In this document: positions 14,644-20,238 of the stretch, one piece after another
How the letters are laid out: every line of letters starts with the position of its first letter
How positions within the stretch are numbered: the stretch's first letter is position 1
NCBI GenBank assembly: GCA_012511315.1
Contig: JAAZGI010000111.1
Location: forward strand, 1-20,238
Origin: Clostridium sp.
GTDB lineage: Bacteria; Bacillota; Clostridia; Clostridiales; Clostridiaceae
Direction: 5' to 3'
Length of the DNA stretch: 20,238 nt
Notes under the pieces: model-generated
What the model saw: only the letters and a program-made list of their open reading frames with translations
Databases searched by the model: none
Told to the model about the DNA's origin: nothing
Made by a program: the position numbers and the translations under genes

Positions 14644-15126
14644 TTATTTGTAATAGTTTTCCTTGAGCCGATCGATAATGGGCCCAGGAACAAAGCCTTC
14701 CAGCTTGCCTCCAAAATGCATCACCTGACGCACCAAAGAAGAAGACAGATAAGAGTAGTCTGGACTTGTCATCATCATCAAGGTTTCAATTTCAGGTTCC
14801 ATGGCTCGATTTGCATTGGCCATTTGGAGTTCAAAGTCAAAATCAGAAATTACTCTGAGTCCCCTAATTATAACCCGTGCCCCTACTTCTTTCAAGAAGT
14901 TGACGGTGAGACCAGAAAAGCCTCTCACCTCTACGTTAGGTAGGTGGGAAGTTACTAGCTGAATCATCTCAATTCGTTCTTCAATGGGGAAAAAACCTGT
15001 CTTATCAGGATTGATCAAGACGGCTACGATTACTTTATCGAAAATTTTTGATGCTCGTTCTATAATATCCAAGTGCCCCAGGCTAATGGGGTCAAAGGAT
15101 CCAGGATAAACTGCTGTTTGAACCAT
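14644..15126 (-). CDS. coaD: Phosphopantetheine adenylyltransferase
   Basis: CoaD transfers AMP from ATP to 4'-phosphopantetheine, the penultimate step of coenzyme A synthesis. The 160-residue length is standard. The N-terminal nucleotidyltransferase motif is YPGSFDPISLGHLDII, with G17-H18 of the T/HxGH box; the first position is Ser rather than the usual Thr, a mild change. RVIIRGLRVISDFDFELQMANANR and SSSLVRQ are the other family blocks. The ATG is one base after the rsmD stop, and the AAGGAA ribosome site lies in rsmD, so they are coupled. rsmD-coaD is a widely conserved pair. Confidence 0.97.
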   Translation of the reverse strand: MVQTAVYPGSFDPISLGHLDIIERASKIFDKVIVAVLINPDKTGFFPIEERIEMIQLVTSHLPNVEVRGFSGLTVNFLKEVGARVIIRGLRVISDFDFELQMANANRAMEPEIETLMMMTSPDYSYLSSSLVRQVMHFGGKLEGFVPGPIIDRLKENYYK

Positions 15127-15127
15127 A

Positions 15128-15718
15128 TTATTCCTTCTTTTCGTATTGATAAAATACTAATGTTGTATTGCCATAGCGTCGCTCTTCCACCACTTTTAAA
15201 TCGCCTAGCCCTTCAAATATGGTTTCGCGACTGTCGACCTTGGTGATAATGACGCCATCTTGCGATAGCATTTGATGCTTGTCAACCAGTTCAATGGCGA
15301 CGGGAATCATTTCATTTAGATAAGGTGGATCAATAAAGATAAGGTCAAACACCTCGCCCTTTGCGCCAAAACGCTTCAAGGCCTCCCGGTAATCTAAAAG
15401 ATAGGAGCTACACTCTTTATTAAACCCCAAGTGTTCAATATTTTCAACCAACAAGTCATAGGTCTCTTTAAAGGCATCCACCAAATAAACACTTCGGGCA
15501 CCTCGAGATGCCGCTTCAAGACCCAAGGATCCCGTTCCAGCAAACACATCCAAGACATGGGCATTATAAATCTTGTTTTGGATGATATTAAACATAGCTT
15601 CCTTGACCCGATCTAGAGTGGGTCGGGTCGCCTTGACTTCACCGGTTTTTGTTTCTCGTCCTTCATTAATGGGACCTTTTATTTTACGTCCCCGTGCTTT
15701 GCCTGCAATAATTCTCAT
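15128..15718 (-). CDS. rsmD: 16S rRNA (guanine-966-N2)-methyltransferase
   Basis: RsmD methylates G966 of 16S rRNA in the small subunit. The 196-residue protein starts MRIIAGKARGRKIKGP, has the conserved TRPTLDRVKEAMFNI block, the SAM-binding glycine loop VLDVFAGTGSLGLEA (55-69) and the catalytic DPPY (130-133). An insert of a few polar residues (GRETKTGEVK) lies before the TRPT block. AGGAGG precedes the ATG, and the recG stop is 12 bp upstream, so it belongs to the recG-rsmD-coaD run. Confidence 0.96.
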   Translation of the reverse strand: MRIIAGKARGRKIKGPINEGRETKTGEVKATRPTLDRVKEAMFNIIQNKIYNAHVLDVFAGTGSLGLEAASRGARSVYLVDAFKETYDLLVENIEHLGFNKECSSYLLDYREALKRFGAKGEVFDLIFIDPPYLNEMIPVAIELVDKHQMLSQDGVIITKVDSRETIFEGLGDLKVVEERRYGNTTLVFYQYEKKE

Positions 15719-15730
15719 CTTGGTTTCCTC

Positions 15731-17779
15731 CTAGTTTAGACAGATTAAATGCATACTTTTGTCTAATCTTTTTAAAATCTCTTGTTTGATTTCTAAATGA
15801 GCTGGGTCCGTTGATTGAAATACCTGGCTTGCCCATTTGCTGGCTTCCATAAACAGTTTATAGTCAGCGATGAAATCCGCCAAGGTTAAACCCGAATCGC
15901 CACTTTGATTGGTGCCAAAGATGGCTCCAGTTCCTCGCATCTTAAGGTCTGCTTCTGCTATTTTAAACCCGTCGTTGGTTGACGTCATAATTTCCAGGCG
16001 TTTTCTAGTGGTATCACTTTGACTATCTGCAATCAGCAAACAGTAGGATTGCCACTCCCCTCGGCCCACTCGACCTCGCAGTTGATGAAGTTGCGATAAA
16101 CCAAAGCGTTCAGCATTTTGAATAATCATTAAAGATGCATTGGGCACATTGACCCCCACCTCAATCACCGTGGTGGAAACCAAAACATCAATGGCTCCCG
16201 CTTTAAACTCATTCATAATGGCTTCTTTTTCTTTGCCCTTCATGCGACCATGAATCATTTCAACACGATCATTTTGAAAGACTCCGTTTTTCAGCTCTTC
16301 CGTTAATTTGCCCACTGATGTCAACTTTAAATCTTCGTTTTCTTCAATTAAGGGACAAACCACATACACTTGACGGCCTTGTTCAATTTGCGTTTTTGCC
16401 AACTTATATGCTCGGTCTCGGCTGGCTCCCATAAAGCTTTTTGTTACCACTGGACTTCTTCCAGGCGGTAGCTCATCAATCACAGACAGCTCTAAATCGG
16501 AATATAAGTGGAGGGCCAAGGTACGCGGAATAGGTGTAGCACTCATCACCAATACATCCACCCCTCGATTTTTACCAATCAAGCGCAGGCGCTGATTGAC
16601 GCCAAAGCGATGCTGCTCATCGGTAACCACAAAACCCAAATTGGGGAATTCCACATCCTCTTCTAAAAGAGCATGGGTACCCACCACAACCATGGGGCGA
16701 CCGGAGGCAATGGCTTCTTTAACTTTCACTTTTTCTTTAGCCTTTAAGGAGCCGACCAAATATCGCACTTCAATACCAAAGGGCTCTAAAATATCCAGCA
16801 AATCCTTATAATGTTGAGAAGCTAAAATCTCTGTTGGCACCATTAAAGCCCCTTGCAAATCATTCTCCACCACATTAAATAAAGCCGTTAAAGCCACAAT
16901 GGTTTTGCCAGACCCCACATCCCCTTGCAGCAGACGATTCATAGGCTGGGGTCGCTTTTGGTCTAAGAGGATTTCACGAATCGATCGAGATTGAGCTTCG
17001 GTTAATTGGTAAGGCAAAGCCTTTTTAAACTCTAACAAACGAGGACTCATTTTAAAAACAATGCCTGATTCATCTTTAGCCCGTAGGGCACGAGCTGCTT
17101 GAATCTTCATGGAATAGGCAAAGAGCTCTTGAAATTTCAAACGCTCCAAGGCTTTTTCAAAACCAGCCGAATCGGGATTATGAATGCTCCGAATCGCTTC
17201 ATCTAAGGTGGGATAGTGATAAGTAGCTAAGACTTCCGGGGGTAGATTTTCAGCAATTCGAATCTGGCCTAACACCTGATTGATCAGTTTGCGCAATAAA
17301 CCTTCCGTTAAGTTCTCCCGCAAAGGGTAGCGGGCAATAAAGTTACCCTCTTCACCATTTCCGCCAATTCCTGCCTCTTCATCTTTTAAAGACTTAGGGT
17401 TTGTCACCACAAGATTGGCGCCCATGCGCTTAAATTTCCCGTATAAGTTGACCATTTGGCCCGCTTGGAAGGTCTTGGCCATAAAGGGCATATTAAAATA
17501 GGTGGCTCGGATGGGACCATGGATTGAGTTAAAGTTTAAATGGATCATGGTTTTGCCAGTGCGGGTTCGCATGGGTCGAGAGGCACTAATAAATTCTGCT
17601 CGAGCCATAAATTTTTCTTCCGCCGAAAAAGCGTAGGGATCAATTTCATCAATTCGCTCATAATCTCGCGGAAAATATAAGATTAAATCCATCACGGTTT
17701 TGATCCCGGCATTGTTTAAGCGGCTGGCCGTTTTATCACCAACCCCTTTCAGGCTCCGAATATCATCTTCTAACTGCAT
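15731..17779 (-). CDS. recG: ATP-dependent DNA helicase RecG
   Basis: RecG is a double-stranded DNA translocase that remodels stalled replication forks and branched recombination intermediates. The 682 residues match the usual length. The N-terminal part holds the helix-hairpin-helix-like start LKGVGDKTASRLNNAGI and the wedge (OB-fold) domain. The helicase core has Walker A GDVGSGKT (286-293), DEQH (387-390), SATP (413-416) and motif VI QLRGRVGRG (566-574). The C-terminal translocation motif reads RGTGAIFGTNQSG (615-627), where most RecG proteins have RGPG-x-x-x-GTRQ; the Pro-to-Thr and Arg-to-Asn changes are unusual but the motif is in place. An AAGGAGTG site lies about 9 nt before the ATG. 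Upstream is the fakA terminator, so recG probably has its own promoter, not clearly visible. Confidence 0.97.
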   Translation of the reverse strand: MQLEDDIRSLKGVGDKTASRLNNAGIKTVMDLILYFPRDYERIDEIDPYAFSAEEKFMARAEFISASRPMRTRTGKTMIHLNFNSIHGPIRATYFNMPFMAKTFQAGQMVNLYGKFKRMGANLVVTNPKSLKDEEAGIGGNGEEGNFIARYPLRENLTEGLLRKLINQVLGQIRIAENLPPEVLATYHYPTLDEAIRSIHNPDSAGFEKALERLKFQELFAYSMKIQAARALRAKDESGIVFKMSPRLLEFKKALPYQLTEAQSRSIREILLDQKRPQPMNRLLQGDVGSGKTIVALTALFNVVENDLQGALMVPTEILASQHYKDLLDILEPFGIEVRYLVGSLKAKEKVKVKEAIASGRPMVVVGTHALLEEDVEFPNLGFVVTDEQHRFGVNQRLRLIGKNRGVDVLVMSATPIPRTLALHLYSDLELSVIDELPPGRSPVVTKSFMGASRDRAYKLAKTQIEQGRQVYVVCPLIEENEDLKLTSVGKLTEELKNGVFQNDRVEMIHGRMKGKEKEAIMNEFKAGAIDVLVSTTVIEVGVNVPNASLMIIQNAERFGLSQLHQLRGRVGRGEWQSYCLLIADSQSDTTRKRLEIMTSTNDGFKIAEADLKMRGTGAIFGTNQSGDSGLTLADFIADYKLFMEASKWASQVFQSTDPAHLEIKQEILKRLDKSMHLICLN

Positions 17780-17853
17780 GGTCTTGTCACTCCTTCCTAG
17801 TCCTTAATCTTTTCACTTATCCCCGGGCATTCGTTATTAATCTCCATTTAGGA

Positions 17854-17887
17854 AAACCGGGAACTCTAAGAGAATTCCCGGTTTCAT
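17854..17887 (-). terminator. Terminator after fakA
   Basis: A 10-bp stem AAACCGGGAA/TTCCCGGTTT with an 11-nt interior that can itself pair CTCT with GAG. On the minus strand it ends GGTTTTCC, a short T tract. It begins about 30 nt after the fakA stop and separates asp23-fakA from recG. Confidence 0.75.
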
Positions 17888-17913
17888 CTATTCATCCCCA
17901 TCGGGCATCATTG

Positions 17914-19575
17914 TTATTCCACGGATAGGATTAAATAATACAAGGGTTGGCCACCGGCAAAGCTTATAATATCAAAATCAGGATATTTTTCTTCCAGTTT
18001 TTCCACAAAAGCTTCTACCTGGGCTTCTTCCGTTTCTTCACCATAGTAAACGGAAATAATGGAAGACTCTTCCGTAACCATCATTTCAATGAGTTTTTCC
18101 GCCATGGGATAAATTTCTCGTTCTACCAGTTTAATTTTATTTTCCAAAAGCCCTAGATAATCGCCTGCCTTTACTTGTTTGCCTTCGATTTCCGTGTCTC
18201 GCACGGCAAAGGTAATCTGGGCTGAACTAACGCTTAATCGCGCCTCTTCCATCAGACTTAAGTTTTGATCGATATCTAGCTCTGGATTAAAAGCAGCTAA
18301 GCAGCTAATACCCATGGGTATGGTAGTGGTTGGAATAACGTGAACACTTTCTTCTGTCAACTCCAAACACTGGTTTGCACTCAAGATAATATTCTTGTTG
18401 TTGGGCAGAATAAAGATCTCATCTGCATTTACCTTTTCCACTGCCTGTAAAATATCCTGGGTGGAGGGGTTCATGGTTTGACCCCCGGCGATTACATAAT
18501 CGCAGCCTAAATCTTCAAAAATTTGTTTTAAACCATCCCCTGCCACTACTGCAATAAAGGCATAGCGTTTTCGTTCATGGTTCGCCTCGTGATCCGGAGA
18601 CTCAGTTTCTGAGTCTAGATTTTCTAATACAAACTCAGACTCTTTATGATCATGCAAAGAACGGTTTTGTTCCCGCATATTCTCAATTTTTATCTTTAAT
18701 AGTTCACCGTGTTTTTGAGCTTCTTGCATCACTTCACCCGGATCTTCGGTGTGAACATGAATTTTGGTGACATCTTCCATGGTAACAAACACAATGGAGT
18801 CACCTTTTGATTCCAAGTAATCCTTAAAGTTTGGATCATTAATTGCTCCGGCCACGATAAATTCAGTGCAGTAGCCAAAGGTAATTTCACTTGGTGCCTG
18901 AGCCGCTCCAGTGGAAGCCACACTACCTGAAGCAGTGATGTCTTGACGCAAAGTAGCCTTGCGCTCATCTAAAAGCGCTTCAAGCATTCCTTGGAATATA
19001 ATAACCAGTCCCATGCCACCTGAGTCAACTACGCCAGCTTCCTTTAAGGGTGCTAGCATTTCAGGGGTTTGATCCAAGGTTTCTTGGGCCACTTGATTCA
19101 CTTGACCCAACAGATCCACAATGGTGTTGGCCTCCATGTCTACAGCTCGCTCGCCAACGACACGAATAACGGTTAGGATGGTTCCTTCCGTTGGACGCAT
19201 AACAGCTCGATAAGCTGAATGAGACCCCTCTAAAAGAGCCGCAGCAAAATCTTCTGCCCCAACTTCATCTTTATCTTCAAAGCCTTTGGCAATACCACGA
19301 AAAATCTGGGATAAAATAACACCGGAGTTTCCACGGGCCCCCATTAAGGCTCCCTTGGCAAAATCCCGAGACATCTTACCCATTGAAGTTTCCTTGGATT
19401 CCATAATGGAATCCACCGCCGACCGTAATGTCATGCTCATATTTGTTCCCGTGTCTCCATCTGGTACAGGGAAAACATTGAGGGAATCAACGTAAGCTTT
19501 ATTTTCTTCCAGCTTATTGCTGGCCTGAACAAGCATATTTAAAAAATGTTGTCCATTAATTACCGTGTTACTCAT
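17914..19575 (-). CDS. fakA: Fatty acid kinase subunit FakA (DhaL-domain protein)
   Basis: FakA phosphorylates fatty acids held by a FakB (DegV-family) carrier protein, giving acyl-phosphate that enters the PlsX/PlsY route. The 553 residues match the family. The N-terminal DhaL-type kinase domain has NVFPVPDGDTGTNM (33-46), with D39 and D41 as likely Mg ligands, and GARGNSGVILSQ (79-90). The middle domain has FGYCTEF (C236) and IHVHTEDPG (H273, H275), matching the Cys-His-His zinc site described for FakA. The C-terminal FakB-contact domain ends FAGGQPLYYLILSVE. The segment from about 206 to 228 and the acidic ESPDHEANHERKR stretch look like linkers. AGGAGG is 4 nt before the ATG and overlaps the asp23 stop. 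No fakB gene is in the window. Confidence 0.93.
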   Translation of the reverse strand: MSNTVINGQHFLNMLVQASNKLEENKAYVDSLNVFPVPDGDTGTNMSMTLRSAVDSIMESKETSMGKMSRDFAKGALMGARGNSGVILSQIFRGIAKGFEDKDEVGAEDFAAALLEGSHSAYRAVMRPTEGTILTVIRVVGERAVDMEANTIVDLLGQVNQVAQETLDQTPEMLAPLKEAGVVDSGGMGLVIIFQGMLEALLDERKATLRQDITASGSVASTGAAQAPSEITFGYCTEFIVAGAINDPNFKDYLESKGDSIVFVTMEDVTKIHVHTEDPGEVMQEAQKHGELLKIKIENMREQNRSLHDHKESEFVLENLDSETESPDHEANHERKRYAFIAVVAGDGLKQIFEDLGCDYVIAGGQTMNPSTQDILQAVEKVNADEIFILPNNKNIILSANQCLELTEESVHVIPTTTIPMGISCLAAFNPELDIDQNLSLMEEARLSVSSAQITFAVRDTEIEGKQVKAGDYLGLLENKIKLVEREIYPMAEKLIEMMVTEESSIISVYYGEETEEAQVEAFVEKLEEKYPDFDIISFAGGQPLYYLILSVE

Positions 19576-19583
19576 ACGACCTC

Positions 19584-19931
19584 CTAGAACCTTACGCCTT
19601 CGATGTTCACGGTAATTCCGGTCACCTTAAGACCTGTGAAATTCTCAACGTTGTACTTTACTTTTTTAATGATGTTGTTGGCGATGACCGAAATCTTCGT
19701 GCCATACTCTACCACAACAAATACTTCAATATTTAGCTCGCCACTTTTTTGGCTGACCTTGACACCCTTATTTAAGTGTTCAACCCTGATCAGCTCCCAC
19801 AGTTCGTCGCCTGTATTTTTGGCCGCCATGCCTACGACGCCATAGCATTCCATGGTTGCCATTCCGATGATATTGGCTACAACGTCATCCGAGTATTGGA
19901 CTTTACCAATTTCTGTTGTATATCCGATCAT
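19584..19931 (-). CDS. Asp23/Gls24 family protein (YloU-like)
   Basis: A 115-residue member of the Asp23/Gls24 family. The blocks GYTTEIGKVQYSDDVVANIIGMATMECYGVVGM, GVKVSQKSGELNIEVFVVVEYG and VKYNVENFTGLKVTGITVNIEGV follow the family in order. In Staphylococcus Asp23 is membrane-anchored and linked to envelope stress; this short form corresponds to YloU, encoded before fakA (yloV) in Bacillus and many other Firmicutes. Its role is not established. GGAGG is 8 nt before the ATG, and a good sigma-A promoter lies about 100 bp upstream. rpmB, often divergent from this gene in Bacillus, is not present here. Confidence 0.93.
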   Translation of the reverse strand: MIGYTTEIGKVQYSDDVVANIIGMATMECYGVVGMAAKNTGDELWELIRVEHLNKGVKVSQKSGELNIEVFVVVEYGTKISVIANNIIKKVKYNVENFTGLKVTGITVNIEGVRF

Positions 19932-20015
19932 ATTAATTCCTCCGGATTGTTGGATTTAGTTAAAAAGCCTCATGGCTCAGTTTACAAACTTGCATATAGT
20001 TGTACATACTCTCTA

Positions 20016-20044
20016 ATAATATTATACAATCAACTTTTTATCAA
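20016..20044 (-). promoter_or_regulatory. Sigma-A promoter for asp23-fakA
   Basis: On the minus strand, TTGATA (20044-20039), 17 bp, then TATTAT (20021-20016); each hexamer has one mismatch to consensus. The predicted start near 20009 gives a leader of about 78 nt. It lies directly past the T tract of the upstream gene's terminator. Confidence 0.75.
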
Positions 20045-20049
20045 TGTTT

Positions 20050-20079
20050 AGAAAAGAAAGAGGGTTTTAAAAACCCTCT
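20050..20079 (-). terminator. Terminator of the YitT-family gene
   Basis: AGAGGGTTT and AAACCCTCT arms (9 bp) with a 3-nt loop at 20059-20079. The minus strand continues TTCTTTTC. It starts about 45 nt after the stop of the partial gene at the window edge. Confidence 0.8.
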
Positions 20080-20124
20080 GCTAATCCTTCTTAAAAATCT
20101 TTTCTCTATATTTTATTTACTTGA

Positions 20125-20238
20125 CTATGAAAACAGTTGTTTTTCAAACGTACCGGTAACGTCTATTTGCTCTGAATTCACCATAAATACTTGAGGATCT
20201 AATTCCACAAGGTTTTTCTTTAAGTTAAGGAATTGATA
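20125..20238 (-). CDS. YitT family membrane protein, C-terminal fragment (cut by window edge)
   Basis: Only the last 37 codons are in the window, on the minus strand with a TAG stop at 20125-20127. The fragment contains LKKNLVELDPQVFMVNSEQ and ends with IDVTGTFEKQLFS. This fits the end of the DUF2179 cytosolic domain found at the C-terminus of YitT proteins, where an LK-x4-x-DP-x-AF-x-x-V segment is followed by a V-x-G-x-F turn. The expected Ala after DP-x is Val here. YitT proteins have an N-terminal five-segment membrane domain, which would lie outside the window. The reading frame stays open to the edge and a terminator follows. Function is unknown. Confidence 0.6.
   Translation of the reverse strand, partial: YQFLNLKKNLVELDPQVFMVNSEQIDVTGTFEKQLFS

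Noticed and set aside
135..19931. A hidden defence, toxin-antitoxin or biosynthetic system
   Set aside because: Almost all coding space is taken by conserved core genes in a familiar clostridial order. No toxin, nuclease pair, transposase, integrase or modular enzyme pattern was seen on either strand.
20000..20194. Plus-strand frame at the right edge
   Set aside because: It crosses the asp23 promoter, a terminator hairpin and the YitT-like 3' end. The minus-strand reading explains the sequence better.

Overview
The window is a chromosomal core region of a low-GC, Gram-positive-type bacterium. I infer the class Clostridia, possibly near Eubacteriaceae; the family is a guess. Supporting signs are strong AGGAGG-type ribosome sites, sigma-A-like promoters, TTG starts, the FakA/Asp23 pair, TmcAL (a Firmicutes-type tRNA enzyme) and a gene order I recognise from clostridial genomes. 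I see no rRNA, tRNA, insertion sequence, phage gene or CRISPR array. Every gene is on the minus strand except tmcAL, so transcription runs mostly from the right end to the left.

From right to left: the 3' end of a YitT-family membrane protein gene with a terminator; then asp23 and fakA (fatty-acid kinase subunit), with a terminator; then a run of recG, rsmD, coaD and a small coiled-coil protein gene, ending at another hairpin. Next is a YczE-like membrane protein gene that looks self-contained. It converges with plus-strand tmcAL on a bidirectional terminator. tmcAL is divergent from pta-ackA. Left of ackA lie the DUF177-rpmF pair with a near-consensus promoter, plsX, acpP with its own promoter and terminator, and the chain rnc / Elp3-like radical SAM gene / smc / ftsY, in which each gene overlaps the next by a few bases. 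The left edge is a 17-bp tandem repeat that continues out of the window.

Functionally the genes fall into these groups. Lipid synthesis is represented by plsX, acpP and fakA, which feed acyl-phosphate to phospholipid synthesis; coaD also supplies CoA for the ACP arm. Acetate metabolism is represented by pta and ackA, with TmcAL next door using acetate to modify tRNA. Ribosome and RNA work is done by rpmF, rsmD, rnc and tmcAL. Chromosome and membrane maintenance is done by smc, recG and ftsY. fabD and fabG, which sit between plsX and acpP in Bacillus subtilis, are absent from that position.

I found no convincing new multi-gene system. The items worth a second look are non-coding: the 17-bp array beside ftsY, a structured 300-bp region after ackA, a repeat-rich and A-rich ackA leader with a possible Rex half-site, and an 18-bp A-tract array after tmcAL. 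The small coiled-coil protein beside coaD is the least understood protein.
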